A stretch of 64,000 bases of DNA, taken from contig JAKCPI010003052.1 in the NCBI GenBank assembly GCA_023213315.1, positions 1-64,000 on the forward strand, read 5' to 3'. Both the position numbers and the translations under genes were made by a program. The notes under the pieces were generated by a model. That model had not been told where the DNA came from and did no database searches. It was given only the letters and a program-made list of their open reading frames with translations. How positions within the stretch are numbered: position 1 is the first letter of the stretch; each line of letters opens with the position of its first letter. Source of the stretch: Euborellia annulipes (taxonomy: Eukaryota; Arthropoda; Insecta; Dermaptera; Anisolabididae). This document shows, piece by piece, positions 41,984 through 53,957 of the stretch.

Positions 41984-44900
41984 ATGAACACATCACTTTT
42001 ACTTTTATCTCTCCTCTCTCTGATCTTTTCGAGATGCGATGCATTACGGATTTTAAGTATTATGCACACCCCATCACCTAGTCATCATATTTTTAATCGA
42101 GTACTCAATTTAGAATTAGTCAATAGGGGACATCATGTGAGTAATAATATTATACAGGGTGTCCGGTAAAGAATGGATAACCTTGAAATGTCTTATAGTA
42201 TAACTTATGGCCGTTAGAAAAAAATTGAAAAAAATATATCATAAGTAGTACCTAAGATATGATTTTTTTAAAAGAAAGGTCTAATTTTTTTACCTTGTTT
42301 TACTTTTATGAACACTACGATCAGAAATGAATGGATTCCATCGGTTTGTTGTTATTTTATTGTTATACACGAACTATGCTAATAGATAAACAGTGAATAG
42401 TATGACTAGCTATTGCACTTTTTTATTAAAAAATTGAATCAGTGTTAAAACGACCACCTGGCTATTTTATTGGATTTGCTAATTTTTTAATAAAAAAGTG
42501 CAATAGCTAGTCATACTATTCACTGTTTATCTATTAGCATAGTTCGTGTATAATAATAAAATAACAACAAACCGATGGAATCCATTCATTTCTGATCGTA
42601 GTGTTCATAAAAGTAAAACAAGGTAAAAAATTAGACCTTTCTTTTAAAAATCATATCTTAGGTACTACTTATGATATATTTTTTTTCAATTTTTTTTCTG
42701 AACGGCCATAAGTTATACTATAAGACATTTCAAGGTTATCCATTCTTTACCGGACATCCTGTATTTAATTTAATAAACAAGCCTCTTTTAATCAATATTT
42801 TAAATCGTCTATTGAGAATCGCCTCATATCTTGCTGATTCTATTGATTTATTAATATTTGTTTAACTTGTGTAAATTTAGCTAGAGAATTGTAAAAACTC
42901 AAAAGTCAAGTTCGGATCCCAGACAGTTAAATACATTGTTGAACAACTCTTATATAGTAAATATATTCACAGTATGAGATGACCAGGTACATAATCATTA
43001 TATTTATTATATTATTATATGAGTTGTTCAACAATGTATAAAATTCACTAAGACACTTTAACAATGACTTTTCGCCAGCACTGAGGATGGTTCAAACACG
43101 GAACCGAAACGTCAGCTGTGTGAATTAAATGAATAAAGAAATAATCTTAGCTGCATCTCTCATTTCTGCCTTATTATTAATATTATTTTTTTATTGTGAA
43201 AGAGAATTTCGATATGTATATATAATATTCTTGAATGCCCAAATTCAATGATTCCTCTCTTTACTTACATAATATGAGAATTATCTCTTTCAAAAAAGAT
43301 ATCTCTAACACTCACTGGTTAAAATAATCTCTAAAGAGATAATAATTCATTGATAAAACACTTTGACCATTATGCTTTATTAAATTCTTAATTTTCTTAT
43401 AAAAAAATAATTATATTGATTAAGTCTAGTGATTTTAAAGAATTGATATATATATTAATAGGTTTATTTATAAATGCCTTTCTCCATATACGGTATAGTA
43501 GAAAAGGGGGATGGGCCTTTCTATCAACCAGGAGAATTGTAGGGCTGGAGACGATCTCGTCTACCTGCTACTAAGTTTTTGAATAAGTAGAAGGCTTTAA
43601 CTATCTTGATTCTCAAGTGAATAGCAGGGGAGGAGATAAAAACCAAGCCAACCCGAATGCTACCTCGGTCCGGGCGGATGGCGACGACTTATCGAGGAAG
43701 ACAAAGCTCTACCCTTAGCTGTAGCGCTGCAGATGGTGATAACTGTTTAATAGACGAAACAGCGCAAGAAATATATCATAGATACACAGAGATACAACCA
43801 GAGGTTTACTTTGCTTAAAACCTTTTTGCAGATTGAGATGCAAGGTGAAGAAATAAAATAAAATTTTTATTTTTCAGGATTTATTAGTGCTGACAACCAA
43901 CTGCAGTACATTGGTTTCGGTTACATTGAACCATCTTCAGGTCTGTAAAAATTAGACAATTATTACAATGAAAGCAAAGCACCCAATATCGGTCATTTTT
44001 TAAGGATATTAACAAAAAACTCACCATCAAATCATATGTTTTGTGTTTAGAATATAGCGAAATCATTTCATAAAACATTAGAATAAATTTCAATGCCCGG
44101 TTGGTAAAAAATTGCTAGAAGTTATCCCTATCGTGAAATATATATGTATTAAGTTATAAAATTAAATGCTCGAATCTGATATAGGGCCTGAATAAAATAA
44201 ATATAATAAATATTTAAGCATTTAATTTTATAATTTTATACATATATATTTCACGATCGGGAGTCTTTTAGCAATTTTTTACCAACCGGGCATTGAAATT
44301 TATTCTAATGTTTTATGAATTGATTTCGCTGTATTCTAAATACGAAACAGGATTTGGTGGTGAATTTTTTTGTTAATATCCTTAAAAAATGACCGATATT
44401 GGGTGTCGTGCTTGCATTGTAATAATTGTCTAATTTTTACAGACCTGAAGATGGTTCAATGTAACTGAAACCAATGAACTGCAGTTGGTTGTCAGCACTA
44501 ATAAATCCTGACAAATAAAAATTTTATTTTATTTCTTTACCTTGCATCTCAATCTCCAAAAAGGTTTTAAGCAAAGTAAACCTCTAGTAAAAGAATTAGA
44601 TTTTCTGTTTAACTGTAGTTTATTTGTAAAAATAAATAAACCACAGTTAAACAGAAAATCTAATTCTTTACTAATGATAACAACTGTGAAAGCCTAAACT
44701 CCAAAAAAAGTAAACCTCTGGTTGTACGATGGGCAGAACTTGCTTAGAAATTGTACTTCCTCTTAGACAGCACATATTGTTTTGAGGAATTCAAAAATTG
44801 CATTCTTCTACAGTTGTGGATGGCGGGGTTGTGGTAGTGGGCGGCCAGCTCGGTTCTGATTTCAATTCAGATTTAAGACGTTGTGTGATTGAATTTCTAC

Positions 44901-47900
44901 CTGAAGAAGGCCACTAAAACTTTATAAAATAACAAGTATTTTTATTTAACTGTAAGCTTTAACTCCCAAAATTTGATTGTTCCAGGTAACTGTCATCTCA
45001 GCTGATCCTGAAAAGCATCCGCCACCAAAGAATTATAGACATTTCGTGATAGAAGACATTTATTGGGTTCAAGATCAATTTGAATATGAACCAGCTGGAA
45101 CAATCTCACCTTTTGAAAGCAATCAACTCTTTTTTGATTGGGTCGATTTTATTTGTAATCGAGTTGTCAAATCATCTGCAATCAGACAAGTTCGTGAATT
45201 GGCTAAAAATGAAACGTTTGATTTAATTATCTATGAAATGGCACTCCAGGAATGCAGTTTAGGTAACGATAATTTTTTTACTTCTTCAGATAAACTAAAC
45301 TACCTAAGGTATGGTGAGAAAAACTCGTTCAATGGCATGCTTACATTTATTTTTCCTGCTTGTATCAAATTGATTTTATACACTCTTATATAATATTCGA
45401 ATTTGAAGGACAATTTTTCTTTTGTTTATTCATTGATTTTTTTTTCAGGTTTAGTGCCTGAGTTCAATTATCCGCCACTTATAGGAATTTCGGCATTTGG
45501 ATTTGCTCCATGGATCAGTTGGTTTTCAGGACTTTCTGAAGATCCTGAATATCTTCCGCCCTATGCAGCTAGTTATCTTCCACCTCTGACCTTTTGGCAA
45601 AAACTTGAAACTCATTTCTTCAATTGGTATACGTTCTTTTATTATAGGTAAGAAATAATGTATCAGTAAAAAAAAAAAATAATTCGATTAGATGTCTAGA
45701 ACAATGAAAAACACAACGGAGTTTATATACAATATTTATTACTCATATATGAAATGGAACGCTAAATGTTAAGAATAAAATCTCCTACATGTCTATTCTC
45801 TAAAAACAGACGTTAAAATTTAAAATATACAAGTATGGTGTTAAAAAGTAATGTAAAAACAATCTGCGTTAAAAAATGCTCTTCAAAATCACTTCCTTGC
45901 CTTAAATAGCTATTTTGTAAACAAAGCTTTAACGCCAAAACGTTAACATTTAGTAAATAGTAGGTGGCTGTAGATATCAGTTGATACAGGACCAAGGGAG
46001 TTGGCAGCCAAAGTGAGCCTCTATATTAAATAAAAACTCTCAGAGTGTTGAGACGTTTCGGCTTTATTCTGCTAATGCCACCATCAGTCAATTAGAGCTG
46101 GAAGGTTATTAAAGTTGTTAATTACAAATACAAATAAAATATTTTATATAAGATATACAAAAATTTTTACAGTATAAGGGTATAGAGTTGTTATATTAAA
46201 TATTTCTTTATATACATTATGTGGTATATAAATAATTTCTATTTGTATTCTTCCAGTCATTCAATACGTGTGTATTCGCTTGAGTAACAGTTTGCTTTGA
46301 TAAAATGTTTATTAATTTACAAATATATATTATTCTGTTTTATTATTTTTATTATTATTATTTTTTTATAAAGTGTCATATTTTTTCTCTTTTTCTTTCT
46401 TTTAACCTTTTGACCGTATTATGGGATTTGCTTGTCTATTGTCTTCTCAAATATGTTAAATTAAATAAATAAATATTTATTATCGGCTTCTCACCTCAGT
46501 CAGTCACCTAATAATAGAGGTCATTGATATTATAGACCATCTCAGTAATAATATATATTTGTAAATTAATAAACATTTTATCAAAGCAAGCTGTTACTCA
46601 AGCGAATACACACGTATTGAATGGTGGAAGCATACAAATAGAAATTAAATAAAGGAACGTGGCTGTAGCTGATATGTTTAATAGGAAAGAGGGTGCAGCC
46701 AAATAATTGGGCCTCTATTCAGTAATGGACACTCTTTATTGGGACGTTTCGACTGGGATCAACCCTGCCATCTTCAGCCTTTAAAGAGCATATATAAATT
46801 TTATATATACAAAACTCTATTTTGTTTGCAGCTACGTTTATTTTGTTTATTAGTCACTTCAAGCTGACGTTTCGGTCAGATTTGCTACCTTAGGGCTGAA
46901 GTGTGTCAATAGGAGTTTTATTGCTGAGGATGGTCCCAAACCGAAACGTCGGCTTGAAGTGACTAATAAACGGAATACCAGTAAACGTAGATGCAATCGC
47001 TCTACTACAAGATCTATTCAGCTATCCACCTCACACCAGAGGCGGCGCGTCCACTAGGCCAACTAGGCGGCCGCCTAGGGCGGCAACCTGGAGAGGGCGG
47101 CTAAAAGGAAAAAATAAAAAAAAATTTTGGTTCCGCAAGCGACAAAAATTTGTGTCTCTAAAATAAAAAATCTGGTGTGACTGGCGCACAGCACACAACT
47201 TTCTCTTACCTTCGGTAATCGAAAGTTGTGTACTGTGCTTGTCACACCAGATTTTTTGTGTCGACATGTATTTAGTTCCCGGCAGTAGGGAATATTTGAA
47301 TTCAGATGTAAAATTTATAAGTATGGGAAAATATTTATATTTTGTTACCATGGCAACCATTTCTCCTATCTTTCCTATGAAGCACAAGAGTAAAGTGTGC
47401 TTCAAACAATTTTGAGGGCAAAACGAGAATATACATTTGAAAGAGCATCTAATAAATAATTGATTTTTGAATTTTAATCAAAATCGTTAGAGCGAATTTT
47501 GAGAAAATCGAAAAAAACTGAAAAAGTACATCAGTAAAGTACTAGTACTCTTTGGCCGATTTTGATTAAAAGCTTATTTTTCCGGTCCCGGGGGGTGTTT
47601 AACTTAAATATAAAATTTCAGCCTCATAGCTCAATTCCTTCATGCTTAAAATTGAACACAGACACACACACACACACACACACCACACACACACACACAC
47701 AGACAGACCATGTCGCGAAAACCACTTTTTTGGATTCAGGGGACCTCAAAACGTGAAGATCCATCAAAATCTCGACATCGAATTTTTGACATGAATCCAA
47801 TACTTTCTCTCTATATATATATTACATATATACATAGGTAAGAGAAAGTAAAAAAAGGTAAAATACTTTTACGGGCGGGAAAAATTTGTTCCGCGGGCGG

Positions 47901-50900
47901 CACACGGGAAAAAATTTCGGTCCCGGGGGCGGCAAAATTTTGTGTCTCTAAAAAAAAAAAAGGTAAAATATTTTTACGGGCGGGAAAAAATTTTGGTTCC
48001 GCGAAAAAAAAAAAAAATTTTCGCAGAAAAATTTTTGAGATCGGGGAAAATTTTAAGGAGGGGGCGGCAAATTAAATTTTTAAAGTTTTTTTTTTGGGGG
48101 GGGGCGCAAAAAAATATCTTGCCTAGGGCGGCAGAATAGCTTGCGCCGGCCCTGCCTCACACTAATAAAATTTCCGTTCAAAGATAGACTCAAATTCAAT
48201 CGATCAAATCAAATGTATATACACTCTGTTTTTATCCTAATGGTTTGATTGAAACGGCGTTATTATCGTGTACGATTGTACGATTTGTTTATTTTTCACT
48301 AGTCTTCATTCGCACTCACATTGTTCTATAATAAAAGCAAGTATGGGTTTAATCAATTTAAAAAGACAGTTGATGAGGAGATACTTCTACAAACGTAAGA
48401 GCCAAAAAATACCTTATGTTTGAAGTAAAAAATGAAGAGAGCCTGAACCAAAAATTGATCATTTCTCATCTGCGTGAAGACGACAAAGGTTCTCAGAATT
48501 TTTCCGTCTTTGTGTTGAACAGTTAGTGCTGAGATCAATCAAATAATCGTTGAGGACACGATTATATTCACCTTTTGCTGGACACAACGATTGCCGTTAA
48601 CAGCTCTAGCGACAGTCGCTCGGAGTAAAACAGCTCATAGGAAATACAAAGAAATTGAACGATAGTCGTGAGAGCAAACGCACTTCAAGTCGGGATTATA
48701 CAACATAGGCAAAGTCTCTTACTTTTAATTTGAGCAAATGACTCTATAATTACATATTTTATAGGAGACATATGAACTTTTCTTTGACAATTACACCAGT
48801 TGCTCTGAGAATAATTCGCACTCTGTACCTCGCTATCATGCCAAAAAATATTTGAATAGTGTTCATGCAAATTTCATTTGTTTATTCTTTGAAAGTAGTA
48901 GAATTTAATTGAAATTAAAGCCGTTCGATAGGGAAAAAAATGATAAGATATTTTTTTTTCAGATGGGTTCATTTACCAAAAATGGCCCAATATGGAAAAG
49001 AACTTTTTGATGAATCTAAAATAAATCGGGAGGAAATTGTGAAAAATACAAGTTTATTTCTTATTAATACTAATTTGGCCAGAGACACTGCTCGACCTGC
49101 ATCGCCTGATCTTATCACTATTGGAGGAATGCATATTAAGGAGGGGAAACCACTACCGAAGGTAACTAATAAAATTAAAATGAGGACATATGTACAGTGA
49201 GGGACAATATTAAGTGCCACCCATGCGTTTTCTACTTGTGATTATTTCATTGTTTAAAAAAAAAAAAATATTTTATATTTTTTAATGGAAACTTTCATGA
49301 TTCACCTAACCTTGAAACCTAGAAAATTTCCAATAAAGATTTTCATTTTCTTTTATAAAAACAATGTCATAATCACAAGTAGAAAACGCATGGGTGGGAC
49401 TTAATATTGTCCCTCACTGTACATATAAAAAGTATCAAAAAAACTTTTTTCTTAGAACACCTGATATCTCTCAAAAGATTTACTGGTTAGAAATTTATGT
49501 GTGAATGAAAGATTAATGAAATAATATTAAATTTAAAAAAAAATTTTTTTTTTAATTTTAAAGTTTTTTTTTGAATCTTGATGGGCAGCATTTTTTTTCG
49601 AACAAAACAACAGAGTAGAAGGCATCTTATGACAAAAATGGATTAGTGATGTTCCCTGTGAACGAAACGGGAATTCACCCAAACAAAGTTTTTCTCTAGA
49701 GTAATCATAACCATTCTCGATGAACTGACTATATTGGACTGTATTGACCATCCGTAGATTATTGAGATGAACTATAACAACACTAACATCAATTTTTTCC
49801 AGGATTTACAAGAGTGGATGGATGAATCAAAGGAAGGCGTTATATTCTTCTCTCTTGGGACCAATTTACGTTCAGATAAATTGTCCAAGACATTACTCAA
49901 TATATTTATTGATACTTTTTCTAAACTCAAAGAACGAGTTTTATGGAAATTTGAAAGTGATCTGCCTGGACTTCCCAAAAATGTTAAAATATCAAAATGG
50001 CTACCACAAGGAGATCTTTTAGGTATTGATACTTTTTACTTTCTCTTGCCTCTAAGTATGTTAATATATATAGAGAACGTATTGGATTCATGTCAAAGAT
50101 TCGATGTCGACATTTTGACGGACATACTCGTTATGAGGTTCCCTGAATCCAAAAAAGTGGTTTTCGCAACATGGTCTGTCTGTGTGTCTGTGAACAAAAT
50201 ATCTCAAGAACAAAATGAGCTAGGAAGTTGAAATTTTATATTTAAATTAGGCACTCTCATGGGACGTGACACGAAGCTTTTGAACAAAATCGGCCAAAGA
50301 GTACTAGTACTTTACTGATGTATTTTTTCAGTGTTTTTCGATCCAATATTGATTAAAATTCATAAATCAATCAATTTTTAGATGCTCTTTAAAATGTATA
50401 TTCTCATTTTGCCATTGAAATCTTCTGAAGGCCACTTTACTCTTGTTCTTCATAGGAAAGATAGGAGAAATGGTTCCCATGGTAACAATAACAAAATATG
50501 AATATTTTTCTGTTTATAAATTTTACATCGCCCACGGGGCTTGGAGTAGTTGGTAGCATGTCTACCTTCTATACCGAACGTCGCGGGTTCGGACCCCAGG
50601 CAGTCCGATAATTTTATTTAAGGCATTTGGATACAAAATGACTTAAATAAAAATGCCTGGACCCCTAATATGTATAATAATCATTAACGGATATCGTTTA
50701 AAGTCTTAAATGGCCTAAGTTGCCGAAAAGACTGTGTGAATGAATGTGTGAATGTTAGTGTGAATAAGAAAAAAAAATTTTTACATCCTGAAAATCGAAT
50801 GTACAGTACTGTCGGAAATTAAATACATGTCGACACAAAAAAATCTGGTGTGACAAGCACAGTACACAACATTCGTTACCGAAGGTAAGAGAAAGTTGTG

Positions 50901-51818
50901 CTGTTTCGAAAATTCTTGTAAAGAACTAAAAGGAGAAAACCCCAAGAATCAACAGCTAATTCAATCATTGAAGCCAAGGGTGAAGAAAGTCATTAATTCT
51001 TCTTTTACTTAAACAATCTAATTATCTCCATTTAGGCTAAGACCCTAAGAAAACAAGAAATGCGTTTTCATATGAACTTCAAAGATTCACAATTAATTAA
51101 GAAAACACCGCCTGTATTCTGTACGATTTTAGATAAGCAAGTTTAAAACTAAATATCATTTTAATAATATCACTTATAGAAATGAGACAATGTTTCTCAA
51201 TTCCGAATCCAATTAATTGATCTTTTCTAATATTAAAACATTTTGTAATTTCAGCGCATCGAAATATGCGTTTATTCATCACCCATGGCGGGGGAATGAG
51301 CACCAACGAAGCTCTCTTCCATGGCGTGCCTTTAGTTACTATTCCATTCTTTGTCGATCAATCGACAAACTCTGAAAATTTACAAAGGAAAGGAATCTCA
51401 TTAAGAGTCAATATAAATAATCTTCCTATAGAGAAAGATAAACTTTATAATTCAATTCGAAGAGTGATTGATGAACCCAGGTAACATTTGGTAACATATT
51501 TGATTTAAAAACAGTATTATTATTTAAAATTGATTTTTTAGTTTTAAAGAAAAGGCCTTGAAGCTGCAAGCAATTTATAAAGATGAGCCTCTAAAGCCTT
51601 TAGATAAGGCGATCTTTTGGATAGAATACGTGGCAAGACACCAAGGAGCAAAACATTTACGATTAAACTCGAGGGAATTGACTTGGTACGAATTGGCGCA
51701 TCTCGATATTCTCGCCTTCTACCTTATTGTCTTCCTTAGTATTATTATTTGTCTAAAATTAGTTAAAAATTGTTTTAAAACAAGCAAGAAAATTGACTTA
51801 AAAAAGAAAAAATCATAA
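41984..51818 (+). CDS. UDP-glycosyltransferase, seven exons, intact
   Basis: Exons 41984-42136, 44986-45262, 45449-45647, 48963-49161, 49803-50022, 51255-51480 and 51542-51818 sum to 1551 nt (516 residues); every junction keeps phase with GT/AG. Residues 1-20 are a signal peptide (LLLLSLLSLIFSRCDA). The N-terminal acceptor half has the catalytic-His region (HTPSPSHHIF) and FDLIIYE, matching the partner-Asp block. The UGT signature spans about 342-385: WLPQGDLL, FITHGGGMSTNEA, GVP, IPFFVDQ. A membrane helix near 477-494 (ILAFYLIVFLSIIICL) and a KKKKS tail with KKXX-type ER retention make it a luminal ER enzyme adding UDP-sugars (usually glucose in insects) to lipophilic compounds. Substrate unknown. 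Introns 1, 3 and 5 are 2.8, 3.3 and 1.2 kb, full of elements. Confidence 0.95.
42153..42763. mobile_element. Fold-back element in UGT intron 1
   Basis: Arms of about 270 bp, nearly identical, begin TACAGGGTGTCCGGTAAAGA and end with its complement; the spacer is about 50 bp. TA at both ends suggests a mariner-type target. No ORF. Confidence 0.85.
42900..43180 (+). mobile_element. PLE-type unit in UGT intron 1
   Basis: ACATTGTTGAACAACTC (about 42932) recurs inverted near 43020-43040; a hammerhead-like motif follows, then AATAAAGAAATAA and TTAGCTGCATCTCTC, the downstream box variant. Confidence 0.55.
43081..43113 (+). ncRNA. Hammerhead-like ribozyme motif
   Basis: CUGAGGA, U, helix II GGUUC/GAACC, GAA-ACGU-C. 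Helix I CAGC/GCUG after one mismatch. Confidence 0.65.
43181..43794. other. UGT intron 1, mixed sequence
   Basis: 43600-43760 is GC-richer (GGTCCGGGCGGATGGCGAC) and may be a LINE fragment; the rest is AT-rich. No exon seen. Confidence 0.4.
43795..44590. mobile_element. Large PLE-type palindrome
   Basis: Two arms of about 370 bp meet near 44190. Each arm has a damaged hammerhead-like core (minus 43909-43940; plus 44445-44474) with GAAACC in place of GAAACGUC. Confidence 0.7.
44595..44720. repeat. Palindromic tail related to 5460-5535
   Basis: ATTAGATTTTCTGTTTAACT recurs inverted 40 bases later; the following ACTAATGATAACAACTGTGA matches 5500-5520. A CCTGAAGAAGGCCACT relic is at 44901. Confidence 0.5.
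45990..46640. mobile_element. PLE-type composite in UGT intron 3
   Basis: TTGGCAGCCAAAGTGAGCCT at the left edge; minus motif at 46052-46087. 46254-46340 and 46550-46637 are inverted copies (ATTCAATACGTGTGTATTCG). Confidence 0.55.
46052..46087 (-). ncRNA. Hammerhead-like motif, box I damaged
   Basis: Minus strand: CUGAUGG instead of CUGANGA, helix II GGC/GCC, then GAAACGUC. Confidence 0.4.
46670..46830 (-). mobile_element. PLE-type end
   Basis: GGAAAGAGGGTGCAGCCAA (complement of the downstream box) followed by a minus hammerhead-like motif. Confidence 0.5.
46743..46777 (-). ncRNA. Hammerhead-like ribozyme motif
   Basis: Minus strand: CUGAAGA, U, helix II GG...GGG/CCC...UC (imperfect), GAA-ACGU-C; helix I GG/CC. 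Confidence 0.5.
46865..46950. ncRNA. Opposed pair of hammerhead-like motifs
   Basis: Plus, 46924-46950: CUGAGGA, U, GGU.../ACC, GAA-ACGU-C with a short helix II. Minus, 46865-46897: GAAACGUC kept but the CUGANGA box is damaged. Confidence 0.45.
47037..48154. mobile_element. hAT-like MITE containing a hairpin-ended repeat
   Basis: Ends CAGAGGCGGCGCGTCC and TTGCGCCGGCCCTG with the perfect 8-bp duplication CCTCACAC. The hairpin-ended repeat (47160-47850) lies inside, so it inserted later. Lies in UGT intron 3. Confidence 0.85.
47160..47850 (-). repeat. Hairpin-ended repeat, full length
   Basis: Right hairpin (47165-47255) first, then the body with AGTACTAGTACT near 47540, a CA-rich stretch, and the left hairpin near 47805-47850. 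Confidence 0.85.
48163..48962. other. UGT intron 3, remainder
   Basis: AT-rich, no exon or recognised repeat; the T-rich acceptor tract lies at 48951-48962. Confidence 0.4.
49193..49421. mobile_element. Fold-back mariner-type MITE in UGT intron 4
   Basis: Inverted ends TACAGTGAGGGACAATATTA about 55 bp long. A single-ended relative (AGTGAGGGACAATATTAAAT) is at 61808. Confidence 0.8.
50034..50900 (+). repeat. Hairpin-ended repeat split by a SINE, UGT intron 5
   Basis: The left hairpin starts 12 bases after the exon 5 donor. The body reaches about 50530, is interrupted by the SINE, and resumes at about 50780 with part of the right hairpin. Confidence 0.8.
50530..50775 (+). mobile_element. tRNA-derived SINE
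   Basis: A box GGCTTGGAGTAGTTGGTAGC, B box GGGTTCGGACCCC, complete body, GTGTGAATGTTAGTGTG tail and A-run. Inserted in the hairpin-ended repeat. Confidence 0.85.
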
Positions 51819-51929
51819 TTTGAAGAAATAAAATGACATTTTTGACTTGAAATATCAATACAAAAAGTTTATAGCAAAAACAGTGGTGAGATGCAAAGCG
51901 TTTCTCATCATTCCGAGATACTGTGATAC

Positions 51930-52170
51930 TATGTTTAGAAAGAAAGAGGATGCAGCTAATGATTGAGCCTTTATTTAATTATTATAAACACTCTTTAATG
52001 AAAAAATAGTTATCATTGTATTATTATCAATAATAACTATCAAAATTTGAACAATACACTCTTTGAAGGCTGAAGATGGCCGGGTGGTTCCCGGCCGAAA
52101 CGTTTCGGAGCGATTATAATTATTAAATAGAGGCTCAATTATTGGCTGGATCCTCTTTCTTTCTAAACAT
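51930..52170. mobile_element. PLE-type unit with terminal inverted repeats
   Basis: Arms of about 55 bp (GAAAGAAAGAGGATGCAGCT and complement); a strong hammerhead-like motif lies next to the right arm. Just 3' of the UGT gene. Confidence 0.65.
52070..52104 (+). ncRNA. Hammerhead-like ribozyme motif
   Basis: CUGAAGA, U, seven-bp helix II GGCCGGG/CCCGGCC, GAA-ACGU-U. The site base is U; helix I is weak (G-U, G-C). Confidence 0.55.
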
Positions 52171-52341
52171 ATCATCTAATATTCAATGCCTTGATGGTAG
52201 TTTAGAAGAAAAACGTATTATTGCTTTATTTTTATTTTAAACCGAGGGTTTTTGGTCGAAAAATTATTTATTTTCCACCAATTGTTTCCTTGCTCTCTTA
52301 GGTTTTGAATAATCATTAATAAAGAAATATTCCTAGCTCTT

Positions 52342-53018
52342 TTTACTTTCTCTTACCTATGTATATATGTAATATATATATAGAGAGAAAGTATTGGATT
52401 CATGTCAAAAATTCGATGTCGAGATTTTGATGGATCTTCACGTTTTGAGGTCCCCTGAATCCAAAAAAGTGGTTTTCGCGACATGGTCTGTCTGTCTGTG
52501 TGTCTGTGTGTCTGTGTGTCTGTGAACAAAATATCTCAAGAACGAAAAGAGCCAGGAGGTTGAAATTTTATATTTAAGTTAGGCACCCCCATGGGACGTG
52601 ACACGAAGCTTTTGAACAAAATCGACCAAAGAGTACTAGTACTTTACTGATGCACTTTTTCAGTTTTTTTCGATTTTCTCAAAATTTGCTCCAACGATTT
52701 TTTTTAAAATTCAAAAATCAATTATTTTTTAGATTCTCTTTAAAATGTATATTCTCATTTTGTGATTGAAATCTTCTGAAGACCACTTTACTCTTGTTCT
52801 CCATAGAAAAGATAGGAGAAATGGTTGCCATGGTAACAACATATAAATATTTTGCCATACTTATAAATTTTACATCTTGAAAATCGAATGTACCCTACTG
52901 TCGGAAACTAAATACATGTCGACACAAAAAATCTGGTGTGACAAGCACAGTACACAACATTCGATTACCGAAGGTAAGAGAAAGTTGTGTGCTGTGCGCC
53001 AGTCACACCAGATTTTTT
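52342..53018 (+). repeat. Hairpin-ended repeat, full length
   Basis: Left hairpin at 52345-52392, internal GTCTGT tandem repeats, AGTACTAGTACT at about 52632, right hairpin 52927-53018. Near-identical to the next copy. Confidence 0.9.
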
Positions 53019-53266
53019 ACTTTGTTTTCCTATAAAATCTATTAAACTATTCATTTCACATTAATACAAACTATTTTATTAAAAAAATCGATAAAATTTT
53101 GCCTGTAAGTATTTTTTCAAAGATTTTAGAAAAGTAAATCACTCATCATCTCCTAACAATTAATAAGAACTCGCATATTTGTAAAAATTAGGGTTGGAAG
53201 GGGATGAATTTCCATTCCCTGGGGAAAGGTCCAGCTAATTGAGTTTTGAAGATAATTCATTCTTAT

Positions 53267-53957
53267 TTTTACTTTCTCTTACCTATGTATATATGTAATA
53301 TATATATATAGAGAGAAAGTATTGGATTCATGTCAAAAATTCGATGTCGAGATTTTGATGGATCTTAACGTTTTGAGGTCCCCTGAATCCAAAAAAGTGG
53401 TTTTCGCGACATGGTCTGTCTGTGTGTGTGGGTGTGTGTCTGTCTGTGTGTCTGTGTGTCTGTGAACAAAATATCTTAAGAACGAAAAGAGCTAGGAAGT
53501 TGAAATTTTATATTTAAGTTAGGCACCCCCATGGGACGTGACACGAAGCTTTTGAACAAAATCGACCAAAGAGTACTAGTACTTTACTGATTCACTTTTT
53601 CAGTTTTTTTTGATTTTCTCAAAATTTGCTCCAACGATTTTTTTTTAAATTCAAAAATCAATTATTTTTTAGATTCTCTATAAAATGTATATTCTCATTT
53701 TGTGATTGAAATCTTCTGAAGACCACTTTACTCTTGTACTCCATAGAAAAGATAGGAGAAATGTTTGCCATGGTATCAAAATATAAATATTTTCCCATAC
53801 TTATAAATTTTACATCTTGAATTCAATTGTACCCTACTGTCGGAAACTAAATACATGTCGACACAAAAAATATGGTGTGACAAGCACAGTACACAACTTT
53901 CGATTACCGAAGGTAAGAGAAAGTTGTGTGCTGTGCGCCAGTCACACCAGATTTTTT
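53267..53957 (+). repeat. Hairpin-ended repeat, full length
   Basis: Same structure, about 95% like 52342-53018 by eye, same strand, 250 bp away; the GT/GTCTGT block differs in length. Confidence 0.9.

Noticed and set aside
47860..48120. ORFs rich in KKK and FFF near 48000
   Set aside because: Homopolymer-rich interior of a hAT-like MITE; no coding evidence.
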